This document shows, piece by piece, positions 12,611 through 23,783 of a stretch of 64,000 nucleotides of DNA (position 1 is its first letter; every line of letters begins with the position of its first letter). Made by a program: the position numbers and the translations under genes. Source of the stretch: Ehretia macrophylla (Eukaryota > Streptophyta > Magnoliopsida > Boraginales > Ehretiaceae); contig CM075765.1 of assembly GCA_037974665.1 (NCBI GenBank), forward strand, positions 11,143,501 through 11,207,500. The letters run 5' to 3'. Under the pieces are notes generated by a model that did no database searches, was not told the origin of the DNA, and was given only the letters and a program-made list of their open reading frames with translations.

Positions 12611-14348
12611 AGTTAACAATGTAACACCCCAGATTAACCCCAAGCGTGCTCCTCACAGTTTTGTAACAACAATCAATAATCAATAATCAATAATCAATTA
12701 ATCCGTATTTCAGCAATCAATTAAACAACATTTAACAATCATCAACTATATAATCATGAAACAATTAAGTTAGTTGACAAAGTAGGCCACCCAACTTAAC
12801 ATGCATTAGACACACAACCAAACCCTAATCTAACCATCAACAACTCACAGTTCAATCACTCAAACACCACCCGATCATCCAAAGGCATATAACAACATTT
12901 TAAAGAAAAACAACATAAACTTCAAATAATCATATCTTACATTTTACTAATCCAAACAAACAAATCCAAACTAGTTTCTATCACTCACCCATTCAATCAA
13001 CTACATTAGCCCTCTCGGAAACCAACCAAAACAGATCCAAATCATGCCCAACAACCCTAAAACCTTAATGCGTCAAAGCTGAAATTTTTGGACTTTCACA
13101 CCAACATCGCAATCGAAAATTCGGCATTATAACAGCGCTACCACGTAATTAATAAACTTTTAGAAATCGACGGCAATCAATTCCAACCACTACAACTCAA
13201 AATATTCAACAATTGGCCAAACTATCAACTTTAAATACTCGAAAATAAAAATTTATGCTACAACGGTTCAAATCTCATAAGAATACATATAATCGGTCCT
13301 TATCATGCACTGAGCAATAATATAACTTCAAATTAACATTCTAAAAGTTCAATATTCAATTATATGCAAAAACATAAAATATGACTTTTGAGATTTAGAA
13401 TTTTTCTCTCACCTTTGATGTGTTTTGATGCAAGAAAGATGTATAATGGATGCCCAACAAGCAAAATCAAGCTTTGAATGAAGTGATTTAGACTTAAATT
13501 GTAAAATCTATGAGAAAAATACTTTGAAAAGCCTTGAAAATGCCTTATTCCTCCTCCTCCTTGAACTCACGGTTTTGTGTGTATTTTTGGGGTGTTTTTG
13601 GTTTGTTTTAATGTGTGTTGATGATATAAACTCAAAGTCAACAAAAATATTAAAAGTCAAAGTTGATTTTCTAGTCTTTTAATTAATGTTTTTAGTCTTT
13701 TAAGTAGTTTTTCCCAACTATTTTGCTTGCTCAAGTAAAAAATACTATATTTAGCAGTTTAAGAATATGTGACAACATTCACATGCATACTCATTCACCC
13801 GCTCGGGTAAAAACTCGGTTTTTACAAAAGAAGGTGAAAAGTTACATTTATTTGTTTTCAAATATCTTTTAAATACATTTTTCAATTGTGCCATTTTAAA
13901 AATATTTAAAATGAAATATAATTTGTATTTAATATATACTAGGTCAATGAAAGTCAACATAAGAATCGTTTTGAGCAAAAATCACTATTTTAGCTTAAAA
14001 ACGTACTTTTTCGCCAATAAAATCAATTTAAATTCCTATTTCGTTTCAAAATCAATTTTTATCAAACATGAGTCTATTAATAATAGAGGACTAGGTTTTC
14101 AAACCCTAAAAACACCCGTGTCAAAATTTTAGCGGACGTCGATTTAAAACACAATTCACAAAAATCAACGATAAAATTTTCGATGCCGATTTGGATGAAA
14201 ATTTCATGAATGCACACATAGCATGTATTAGGAATACAAATCACATATTTAGCACATTCGAACTCATATAACACATAGAACAGGTCAACGCACGCAAAAC
14301 AAGGCAAAACACACAAATCGAGGTTAAGATGAAAGGTGGGGTTTCACA

Positions 14349-14361
14349 TTCTCCCCTCCTT
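14349..14361 (-). promoter_or_regulatory. Polypurine tract, internal region A
   Basis: On the minus strand this reads AAGGAGGGGAGAA, directly before the TG of LTR1. It is the expected plus-strand priming site of an LTR element transcribed on the minus strand. The equivalent tract of region B is at 29110-29122. Confidence 0.8.
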
Positions 14362-14419
14362 AAAAAAATTGCGTCCTCGCAATTCTTCACTCAAGTACTG
14401 CTGGCTCAAACATACGAAA

Positions 14420-14810
14420 TGAAAGACCGAAAACCAAATTCTGAATACCAACTAGGAATACCGAACAAGAAGCTTGAATAGGAACGCTGAATAAGAACAC
14501 TAACTAAGACTTCTGGATGAGAATCTCAAATAATTACTGAAGAAAATGCCAAACATAGATTCCATAATAGAGCACCAACCAAGAATACCAAGTAAGAGCT
14601 TCAACAAGATCACCGAGCGAGAATACCAAATAATAATCCTAATATAAGAACTCCCGATAATACTGTATCAGAATTTCACATAAGAATACCGCATAGAAAA
14701 TATCATAGAAGAAGTCCAAAGAAGTATGCTGAATAAAAATCCCCATATAGAAATCTCGAGGAAGAATGTCGTATAAAATCACCAAATAAGAATCCCAATA
14801 ATCAATGTAT
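14420..14810. repeat. Degenerate 13-bp tandem array, internal region A
   Basis: Between gag and the polypurine tract, about 30 degenerate units of roughly AATACCGAATAAG follow one another, many exactly 13 bp long, with occasional 10-15-bp units. The region occupies the place where pol would lie in an autonomous element. I find no ORF in it. Confidence 0.65.
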
Positions 14811-14950
14811 AGCCATAAGGTAGCTTGACCCCTAATCGGAATTTCATATGCCTCAGCGTCAAATACTACTCAGTCACCAACTGAAATGATGCACGTGCTA
14901 ACTTTAATCGTATAAGGCAAGCTCTCTACTCACATTTTAGCACGTTGCAC

Positions 14951-16273
14951 TCAAGGAGATATGATATTTAATTGGTTGAGAATAAGTAAGTTATCTTTTA
15001 CCACTGCTGCCGCCTCTAGCAATTCCTCCAAGTCTACTGCGTAGGCCTGAGCTTGAGCCCGGTGCTGCTGAGGTGTACTGCTTGCAGGTCCACCCTGATA
15101 ACCCTGGACTGCTAGCTGACCTGTAGAACTCTGATACTTAGGGAAATCCCTCGCCCGGTGTTGGTTGCTGCTGCAACCTAAACACGTCCCTGTTTTCTTC
15201 CGACAGTCGGCCTCCAGATGGCCTGTACGTTTACAATAAGTACACAGCGGTATCGGTGTACTGACACTGCCTCCAAAAGGCTCAGAAACTGAATAAGCAG
15301 CTGTACCAGTCTGCTGCTGAGGTGACGCAACACTAGGCCTATACCAACCCTGAGACTGGGCCGACCGAAACTGTGGCTGAGCCTGATAAGATCCCTGCTG
15401 AAACTGAGGCCGATAGTAACTGTGCTGACGCTATGGCCTGAAAGAACCCTGCTGCACTGCAGGTCTATAACCACCCTGCTGACCTTACGGTTGGAAGGGC
15501 CTCTTGCTAGGCTGACTAGACACAATTTGTTCCCCATTTCTCTTCTCTAACCTAGAAGCTGCATCAAAGGCCTCGGTAAGTATATCATACTGATTCAGGG
15601 CTATCGCATCCTGAATCTCGGGCCTCAAACCCAACACAAGCCTACGAGTCTTGCGCTCCTCGTCAGCCACAAACTCTGGTGCATACCGAGATAGTCTAGT
15701 AAATGTGGCCTCATACTGAGCCACTGAAGCATCTCACTGCACTAAGGCTAGAAACTCTGGCTCTCTCCGCTCCCTGGCGATCCTCAGGACATACTTTGCC
15801 CGGAAAGCTATCAGAAAGGTATCCCAAACATACGGAATACCTTGGGTCTCCCAGCTAGTTTTCACCGTGCGCCACCACTCCTCTGCCTCATCATCCAGCA
15901 ATTACACGGCAAAAGTGACCATCCGCTCACCGGTATAATCAAGAGGGTCAAAAATCTTCTCCACCTTACTAATCCACGCCTCAGCTTTCCGATCATCCGG
16001 TTCCCCCTGAAACCGCGGTCGATAATACCCTAAAAACTCTTTTAGTGTACTACGCTCGTGGTACCCACCTTGTGCATTCAATAACTGATTCTGCAATGCC
16101 TGAGCTTTGGCAGCCTGCGCTGCTAGTAACTGTGCCTGACCGGCTATAATCTCGGTCATCCTATCAAAAGTTGCACCTATACAATCATCACCCCTAACTT
16201 GGCCTGGTGCCACATTTCTCGGAACCTCATCAGTTACCTCAGGCCTACCTCTGGTCCTCGGTCTACCAGTCAT
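14951..16273 (-). pseudogene. Ty3-type gag, copy A (stops)
   Basis: The frame starts at the ATG at 16273 (MTGRPRTRG), runs through a retrotransposon gag domain (EEWWRTVKTSW, LGLRPEIQ) and ends with zinc-knuckle sequence CTYCKRTGHLEADC followed by CLGCSSNQHRARD, where the final Cys of the second knuckle is altered. In-frame stops occur near 15902, 15734, 15485 and 15431. Gag would form the capsid of virus-like particles. This copy cannot make a full product. No pol follows. Confidence 0.85.
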
Positions 16274-16550
16274 TCTACTAATCAAAGAGTTAGCACAAGT
16301 TATAGCACATAAACAAACTATGAACAACTATTAACACATAAACAACAAACTCATATAAAGCAAATAAATCACTTAAGTATCAATCACATAAACAAATTGA
16401 TTACATAATCACATAGTCACTAAATCACATAATCACTTAATCAATTAATCATATTAACACATCGTTCTCTTCTCTTTTCACTTCATACATACTTGCATGC
16501 TTGGACAACTACCCACATTCTGAGGATACCCCGGCTGACAGCTAACATGC

Positions 16551-16562
16551 GCTCTGATACCA
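16551..16562 (-). promoter_or_regulatory. Primer-binding site, internal region A
   Basis: TGGTATCAGAGC on the minus strand is complementary to the 3' end of initiator methionine tRNA. It lies 5 nt inside LTR2. The region B equivalent (31312-31323) has one mismatch. Confidence 0.85.
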
Positions 16563-16567
16563 CTAAA

Positions 16568-17237
16568 TGCCACGCCCCAACTTGACCCATCCTACGATCA
16601 GTCAGGACGCAACAGAATTTTGGCAGCATAACAACAGTAACATGAACATCAGGGCTCTAAACCAACCCTTAAGAACAACATACATCAGACTTCATAAATC
16701 ACCAACCAACTCCACAATCAAATTAACAACATACAACACAACCACTTCATACATTAAACATTCTTTCATCAACTCTTTCATAGTTACGCGCCTCCGTTCC
16801 AACATAATACATAGGCTATACATTCATTTCAAAATAGATTATAACCAACTTAGTAATCTAGTCATGATCAAAATAAAGACTACTAAATCAACATACATGT
16901 GTCTTTATATTAAGATAGGTTATACAACACATTGTTTTACAACAACTAAAACAATCTCATGGCAATGACTCCTGCACATAAGACTCATCCACATATGGCA
17001 CATTTCTCTCTTCAAGAGGCACGTACACGTAGTCAGGCTCAGTAACACCTGCATGCATACAATAATTGAGAGTGAGCTTATATAAAATAAGCCCAGTGAG
17101 GATCCGATAGATCTCTAACAGTATTTACTATACTCCTTGAAAATCATCATTTGAGCAGTAAATACACAATGAACATTAATAATCATTATAAATGCAACAA
17201 TAGTAATAACTGTAAACATACAATAAGGATACGATAC
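16568..17237 (-). repeat. LTR2, left part
   Basis: The first 670 bp of the shared middle LTR on the plus strand, beginning TGCCACGCCCC. It is interrupted by the Copia element after GATAC and resumes at 27008. It acts as the 5' LTR of region A and the 3' LTR of region B. Confidence 0.9.
16957..17058 (-). CDS. Conserved 33-codon ORF in LTR2
   Basis: The counterpart of the ORF at 11939-12040, with a few substitutions such as EERNV in place of EEGNV, and the same stop. Supported only by conservation across LTR copies. Confidence 0.45.
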   Translation of the reverse strand: MHAGVTEPDYVYVPLEERNVPYVDESYVQESLP

Positions 17238-18714
17238 TGTTGGTCCTTAATAACCTAAAAGGGGGGGTGAATTAGGTTGTTTAGGCAAGATTTAGCAATT
17301 TAAAATATAGAGGCAATGTCTAGTAAGGATTGATAATACACAAGAAGCTCTTGTAGGCAATTTATCAAACACTTGGTGAGCATATAAATATTTAACACTA
17401 GATATGCAATTAGAGTTTCAAGGTAAAATCTCAAATAGATATCTCAACAATTACCAAGTAATTAAAATGAGCAATATCCACACGAAAGTAAATAACTTGG
17501 AAATAAAGAGAATAGAGTAAGAGAAATCAAACACGATAATTTTCAAGTGGTTCGCACTCCCGGGGGCCTAGTCCACCACCTAAGGTCTTCTCTTCCCTTA
17601 GGATTTTAATAACACTTCACTATGATGCTTCTTCAAATGTTGGTGAAGCAAGAACCAACTATAATTACTCTTGAATCCACAAGAGTCACACAAGCTCCTT
17701 CAAATGTAGGTGAAGCTTAACCTACTACTCTCTCTTTCTTTGAGTCCACAAAGGATTACAATACTCCTTCTCACAATGATTCTCTCAATCTATGTGAAAG
17801 AATGTATTACAAAGATTATGTGATAGAATAAATGAAAATTGCAACTCCTATTTGAGTTTGATATTACACTTTTGAAAAATGATTTGAATGCTCAAAAGAT
17901 ATGATAATGATAGCTCAAGATTTCTCAATAGGAATGATATGAAAGCTCTTTGATAATCTGAAAATTGTGGCTTAGAGAGATGATATTGAGGGTGAGAAGG
18001 TATAGCTTAAAAAGAGGGAAAGATTACACAAAAATTGAATTTTAAGCAAGATTTTCAGATTTTCCCGTTAACTCATCCGGGCGCTGAGGCACTGTTCCGG
18101 GCGCCCGGAAAGAGCGTGTATCGCCCGAAAAGGTATTTTCTGCCGGGCGTTGCACCTTCTATCCGGGCGACCGGAAAATGCCGGTAACGCCCGGATGCCA
18201 TAAAAAATGCTGAAATGTATTTTTAGCCCAGAAATATTTGGGCATATTGAAAAAGAGATTTCTTAGCATTTTTTAACATCCCATAAAAAATTTCAAACAG
18301 TTGAAAGGTATTTTTATAAAATGATTTCAAAAGCAAGAGTTTGAAATAAAAAATATTTTTTCTACGAAAGATTTTGAAATAAGAAAACAATTTTTTTGAG
18401 AAATTTTGAGCGATACAAATCATACTTAGGCAAGTGACAACTTTTAAGGCCGGTACCCCTTATGTCACCACTTCTCCTTCCTTGTGACTCCCTCTTTATC
18501 TACGAGCCAATAACTTGAATTCTTTAGGGCTTGGATACAATTTGATAGTGCTTGGTCTTTGATCCAAAAAGCTTTCTACTCTTGACGAAAACAACTTGAT
18601 CCAATGTTGGTGGAGACTTGCTTTGGAAAGAAGGTCTTACAAAAAAAATGCTAAAGCACAATTAAGATGTTTTGTTATTATCAAAATAAAGATTATAGAC
18701 TTTTCAGGCCAACA
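17238..18714 (-). repeat. 3' LTR of the Copia element
   Basis: A 1477-bp LTR beginning TGTTGGTCCTTAATAACC and ending TTCAGGCCAACA on the plus strand. It contains a CpG-rich palindrome cluster at 18074-18196 and abuts polypurine tracts at 18716 onward. Confidence 0.92.
18074..18196. repeat. CpG-rich palindrome cluster in 3' LTR
   Basis: Several CCGGGCG-type motifs sit in otherwise AT-rich sequence. They include the 16-bp perfect palindrome TTCCGGGCGCCCGGAA at 18095-18110. The matching cluster of the 5' LTR is at 26362-26486, with its palindrome at 26382-26397. Confidence 0.8.
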
Positions 18715-18715
18715 A

Positions 18716-18895
18716 TCTCCCCCTTTTTTATGATGACAAAACATTGAAGTTAACAAGCATGAAATAGTTGAAATATAAAGAATAAAACTTGAATTGAGGT
18801 CTCCCCCTGAATTTGTGCTTGATAAAACTCCCCCTGAATAAGTGCAATGTTAGGCATATTTATTTTAATACTTTGACTTCAATACTTTCTCCCCC
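18716..18895 (-). promoter_or_regulatory. Multiple polypurine tracts of the Copia element
   Basis: Four CTCCCCC tracts on the plus strand (GGGGGAG on the coding strand) lie near 18717, 18801, 18829 and 18888. The first is adjacent to the 3' LTR. Repeated polypurine tracts before the 3' LTR are described for Sireviruses. Confidence 0.7.
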
Positions 18896-19006
18896 TATTT
18901 GTCATCACAAAAAAAGCATTCTATAGCAAATAGTAGGCATAAGACAAGAGATAGGCAAAATTCAACGCATTAATGACAAGAAAGCAAAGAAAATATCCAA
19001 CCAATG

Positions 19007-20170
19007 TTAAAAGATAAAAACAGCAGGAGTGTTTGAGGAAAGATTCAACTTAAAGCAAAAAAAATTGTTTGAGGAGAGAACACAACTTAAAGCATCCATA
19101 GACAAGGAACCAATGTGGTGATCATATAAAGCCTTCAGCATCTGCTCCATTCTGTCCAAACGAACATCTTGTTCATTTAGGTGTGCACGAATTTCATCAA
19201 GGGAGGAGGAGTGAGAGGAAGATGGTCTAGCCCTTTGTCCTTGAGAAGTGCCAACACCACTGCTGCCTTGCCGTTCCATAGGATCTCTAAAAGTAGTGGG
19301 ATCAACATCAAGGGATTCAAACACAAGAGGATCATCACTCGTATCATCACCAATATTGAGAACACGAGAGTTATGAATTTTCAGCTTTTGGCGAGTGAGG
19401 CTAGTAACATTGAGAAGATAGGATCTATCACTAATGGCCTCAAACTCATGATCTCGTGGAACTTCTAAAGACTCAAACAGGTGAGTTAAGGGAACCCCAT
19501 AAGCAAGTTGATTTTGAGCCTCCTTGGTGTGAATGATATGGTTAATGATGATGTGCGGAAGATTGATACGTTTAGCTTCATACATCAAATACATCAACAG
19601 TACAGTGAATTTTGGAATTGAACCATCCTTAACTTCCCGTGGAATAATGACCTCATGAAGAATATAAAATAGCAGCTTCTTTTCTGGAGTGAGATCCTTA
19701 GTCTTAGGATATCCTAAGGAGCTTGTTCCTGTACCTTCCCACAGAAATTCTATAACACTGGCTTCTAAGTTTTCAAGAACACCTTCTGGCATACCTCTAT
19801 ATGAATAAAGTTTGGTGCCTTGATTAGGAATCCCAAAGGCTCTAGCAACAATACTTGCAGTTAATTCTAGTTCCTTAGACTTAAGTTGACTATTTAGTTT
19901 CATGGTGGTAAAGTCTAAGTTAACATAGTAATAGAATTCTCTAATCCATGCAGTATTGCCTTTGTTTTCAAATCTTAACATAGGTAGCCACCCTTGAGCA
20001 TCTAAAAGCCGATAAATTCTAGTATCATTAAGCAAGGTGGGAGGATCTAAAATCTTACCCCATAGAATGTTTTGTTGTGGAAAAGCATCTGGATTTACAA
20101 TGATCTGAGGGCCAGAGGATGAAGATTCTCCTTGCTTGCGTTTCCTGGAGTCAGCCCTTGGTGGTGCCAT
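19007..20170 (-). CDS. Sirevirus third ORF, 387 aa, plant-transposon-protein-like
   Basis: An intact 387-residue ORF located between RNase H and the 3' LTR. The N-terminus is basic and low in complexity (SRKRKQGESSSSG). The central part (REFYYYVNLDF, IVARAFGIP) resembles the 'putative plant transposon protein' domain found in plant retroelement ORFs. A Ser-rich tract and a short heptad-like segment (LNEQDVRLDRMEQMLKAL) near residues 335-355 may form a coiled coil. I see no signal peptide or clear transmembrane segment, so an envelope role is not supported. It has its own upstream TATA-like box (about 20397-20402), and the CpG palindromes at 20461-20586 may act as promoter elements. It is intact while gag-pol is broken. 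Function unknown. Confidence 0.75.
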   Translation of the reverse strand: MAPPRADSRKRKQGESSSSGPQIIVNPDAFPQQNILWGKILDPPTLLNDTRIYRLLDAQGWLPMLRFENKGNTAWIREFYYYVNLDFTTMKLNSQLKSKELELTASIVARAFGIPNQGTKLYSYRGMPEGVLENLEASVIEFLWEGTGTSSLGYPKTKDLTPEKKLLFYILHEVIIPREVKDGSIPKFTVLLMYLMYEAKRINLPHIIINHIIHTKEAQNQLAYGVPLTHLFESLEVPRDHEFEAISDRSYLLNVTSLTRQKLKIHNSRVLNIGDDTSDDPLVFESLDVDPTTFRDPMERQGSSGVGTSQGQRARPSSSHSSSLDEIRAHLNEQDVRLDRMEQMLKALYDHHIGSLSMDALSCVLSSNNFFCFKLNLSSNTPAVFIF

Positions 20171-20396
20171 TTGAATTTGAAGGTTGAAGAAGCTTGTTAA
20201 AAGAAAGGTTTTAGTTGAGGAATTTCACCGAGCACCTTGTATACAAGGTTTTTTAAGGATTGAGTGTTGAAGATTTTGAAAGCTTTGATGATGAAAACAC
20301 AAGAGATTGAGAATTAAAAAGTGTTTTGATGCAAATAATGGTGAGTGATGGTGAAGATGTTGGTGATTAAATAGAAGAGATTGAGAGAAGAAAGAG

Positions 20397-20402
20397 TTTA
20401 TA
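20397..20402 (-). promoter_or_regulatory. Putative TATA box for the third ORF
   Basis: TATAAA on the minus strand, about 230 nt upstream of the ATG at 20170, in a CT-rich leader. It lies downstream of the CpG palindrome cluster 20461-20586. The role is inferred. Confidence 0.4.
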
Positions 20403-20460
20403 TTTGAGAAGGTGTGAAAAAGTGAGAAGAGAAGAAGGAGATTTCGGTTTTTCAAACAGC

Positions 20461-20586
20461 TCGATCCGGGCGATAGGCCCTTTTTCCGGGCGCCCGGATG
20501 AGGGTAGTAACGCCCGGCAGAGAGTGATGTTCCGGTCGATACATGCTTCTTCCGGGCGCCCAGAAGAAGGCAGTAACGCCCGGATC
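20461..20586. repeat. Internal CpG palindrome cluster between pol and third ORF
   Basis: Six or so CCGGGCG/CGCCCGG motifs, including TCCGGGCGCCCGGA at 20485-20498, match the motif set of the LTR cluster. The flanking sequence is AT-rich. Confidence 0.8.
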
Positions 20587-20620
20587 ACTATTTTGCCAAA
20601 AAAAGCAATATTTCGTCAGG

Positions 20621-23600
20621 TTATGTGATCCAAAGCATTCCTAGTTCCCTTCTAATAGCACAAAATTGATTCTCATGCAAAGGTTTTGTAAAAATATCGG
20701 CCAATTGATGCAAGGAATCAACAAAAACAAGCTCAATATCCCCTTTTTGCACATGATCTCTTAGGAAATGATGACGAATTTTAATATGCTTAGTTCTAGA
20801 ATGTTGAATAGGGTTCTTTGATAGACTTATAGCACTTGTATTATCACACCTGATAGGCACATGATCATATTCGAGACCAAAGTCAAGTAAAGTTTGTTTC
20901 ATCCAAAGAATTTGTGCAACACAATTACCTATAGCTACATACTCCGCTTCTGCTGTTGAAAGAGCTACACTATATTGTTTCTTACTAGACAATGAGACTA
21001 AGGCATGTCCTAGAAATTGACAACTGCAGCTAGTGCTTTTTCTATCGATCTTACATCCCGCATAATCAGCATCGGAGTATCCTAGAAGTTCAAAAGATGT
21101 GCCTTTAGGATAAAAGAGTCCTAGATTGATGGTACTCTTAAGGTATCTAATAATTCTTTTTACAGCATTCAAGTGTGATTCTTTCGGAAAAGATTGAAAC
21201 CGAGCACATAAGCATACAGAAAACATAACATCAGGTCTTGAGGCAGTTAAATAGAGAAGGCTTCCGATCATACCTCGATATAGCTTTTCATCAACAGATT
21301 TACCGTTTTCATCTTTGTCAAGTTTGATTGACGTTCCTATAGGGGTGCTCATTTCTTTTGCAGTTTCAAGCCCGAATCTTTTGATGAGTTCCTTAATGTA
21401 CTTGGCTTGATTAATGAAGATCCCTTCTTTTGTTTGTTTGATTTGAAGTCCAAGGAAGAAATTTAATTCTCCCATCATGCTCATTTCAAATTCTTTGTGC
21501 ATACATTCAGAAAAGTACTTGCAAAGGGATTCATTAGTAGCACCAAAGATAATGTCATCAACATAAATTTGAACAAGCAAGATGTATTTAGCTTTTCTTT
21601 TTACAAATAGAGTAGAGTCTAGTTTACCTCTAGAGAAACCGTTGTCAAGTAGATAATTACTTAATCTATCATACCATCCCCTAGGTGCTTGTTTAAGTCC
21701 ATAAAGAGCCTTTTGAAGTTTGAATACATGACTTAATAAATTTGTGTTTTCAAAACCGGGTGGTTGTTCAACATAAACTTCTTCTTGAAGATATCCATTT
21801 AAGAAAGCACTTTTAACATCCATTTGATAGAGTTTGAAGTTCATGAAACATGCATATGCTAGTAACATTCTAATGGATTCAAGTCGAGCTACTGGTGCAA
21901 AGGTTTCTTCATAGTCTATTCCTTCTTCTTGATTATATCCTTGAGCAACTAATCTAGCCTTATTTCTAGTTACATTACCGGATTCATCTAGTTTGTTTCG
22001 AAAAATCCATTTTGTACCAATAATCGGGTAATTACTAGGTCTTTCAACTAAAGTCCAAACTTGATTTCTTTCAAATTGATTAAGCTCTTCTTGCATAGCA
22101 ATAATCCAATCATCATCCAATAAGGCTTCTTTGATATTTTTAGGTTCAATTTGAGATATAAAAGCTACATGTTCACAGAAAGTATTTAGATTGGAACGAG
22201 TTCTTACACCTTGTGATGGATCCCCAAGGATTTGATCATTTGGATGATTTTTGACAAATTTCCAACACTTTGGGAGATCTTGATTTGTTGATGTGATTTG
22301 ATCATTTGAAGTTGGTTGTACTTCCTCTATTTGAGTATCAATCTGATTGCTTGTGGATGTATTGCCTTCTTCACTTGTCGGAATAGGTTGACTTTGTTCT
22401 TCAACTTGTTGAAAGCCCATACTATCGTCTTCATCCTTTCTTGACATAAATGGGTTAGTTTCATCAAAGTTAATATGCATAGATTCCTCAATTACAGAGG
22501 TTTTTTTATTGTAAACTCGATATGCCTTGCTTCTAGAAGAGTATCCAATTAAAATACCTTCGTCGGACTTTGAATCAAACTTACCAAGATACTCCTTATT
22601 ATTTAAGATGAAGCATTTACATCCAAAAACTTTAAAATGTGAGATATTTGGAGAACGTCATTTCCATAATTCATATGGAGTTTTCTTTAGAGAAGGCCTA
22701 ATTAAAACTCTATTTAGAGTATAGCAAGCTGTATTGACAGCTTCTCCCCAAAAGTATGTAGGCAAGTTGTTTTCTTTCAACATTGTTCTTGCCATTTCTT
22801 GTAAAGTTCGATTTTTCCTTTCAACAACCCCATTTTGTTGAGGAGTTCTAGGAGCCGAAAAATTATGCTTAATGCCATTTTGTTCACATAATTCCACAAA
22901 AGATGCATTTATGAATTCTGTGCCTTGATCACTGTGAATGCATGAAATATAGTATCCTTTCTCATTTTGCACTCTTTTACAGAATTTTGCAAATTCATTG
23001 AAAGCATCACTTTTGAAAGCAAAAAATATTACCCATGTGTATCTAGTGTAATCATCAACAATAACAAAAACATATCTAGATCCTCCTAGACTCATTACAT
23101 CCATTGGTCCAAAAAGGTCCATATGAAGTTTTTGTAGAGCTTTTGATGTAGACACATGGCTAATGGTTTTGAAAGAAACTTTATGTTGTTTTCCAAATTG
23201 GCATGCATCACATAAATGATCTTTTTCAAACTTGGTCTTAGGAAGGCCTCTCACAAGATCCTTTCGAGAGAGTTTACCAAGTAGATCCATACTAATGTGT
23301 CCTAATCTTCTATGCCATAACCAAGAACTTTCATTTGTTGTGATTAAACAATCAATATTTTGGCAAGATATACTTTCGAAGTCAATAATATAGACATTTT
23401 CGTGTCTATTTGCAGTAAACACCACATTTTTCATTTTGTCAAAAATGGTGCAACATGATGACTTAAATTCAACTAAATAATCATTATCACATAGTTGGCT
23501 TACACTAAGCAAATTATGTTGCAATCCTTTCACAAGTAGTACATCATGAATGGATATTTTATTTCCAATGCTACCTTTACCAATGATTTTACCTTTTTCA

Positions 23601-23719
23601 TTATTTCCAAAGCTCACAAAACCTTTGTAATTTTTGATAGGCTCATAGAAAAGAGATGGATCACCGGTCATATGCCTTGAACATCCACTATCAATGACCC
23701 AATTTCCTTCATACTTCAT
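20621..23719 (-). pseudogene. Copia protease-integrase-RT-RNase H, one nonsense codon
   Basis: A single frame from the protease motif (DSGCSRHMTGD) at 23719 through integrase and RT to the end of RNase H at 20621. It is interrupted by TGA at 22658-22660 where GGA (Gly) is expected. Integrase shows an HHCC zinc motif (WHRRLGHIS, CDACQFGKQH) and a DDE core (HMDLFGPMD, HSDQGTEF, ERKNRTLQ). RT has YVDDIIFGA and RNase H has SDADYAGC and EAEYVA. One stop apart, the frame is very well preserved, which fits the near-identical LTRs. Confidence 0.9.
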
Positions 23720-23783
23720 CCTTAGGGTAACCTATATACAAAAACAAAATTTAGGTCCCCAAGTTCTATTGGGTCCTATATTG

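Larger units (their letters stand above)
11543..14348 (-). repeat. LTR1 (3' LTR of the gag-only array)
   Basis: A 2806-bp LTR running TGTCACGCCCC to GGGGTTTCACA on the plus strand. It holds a conserved short ORF (11939-12040), a TATA-like motif (12060-12070) and a roughly 62-bp triplicated motif (about 12430-12610). The right edge abuts the polypurine tract at 14349-14361. Confidence 0.9.

Noticed and set aside
12619..14348. TGTAACACCCC within LTR1 as the start of a separate nested LTR
   Set aside because: TGTAACACCCC is a common gypsy LTR start, but the sequence is colinear in LTR1-3 with no flanking duplication or internal border, so it was kept as part of the LTR.
15178..15537. 119-aa minus-strand ORF overlapping gag copy A
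   Set aside because: It is an out-of-frame reading of the Gln-rich linker. The gag frame continues through the same DNA to the zinc knuckles.
19007..20170. Third Sirevirus ORF as an envelope gene
   Set aside because: No signal peptide, transmembrane anchor or glycoprotein-like features seen. Called plant-transposon-protein-like instead.
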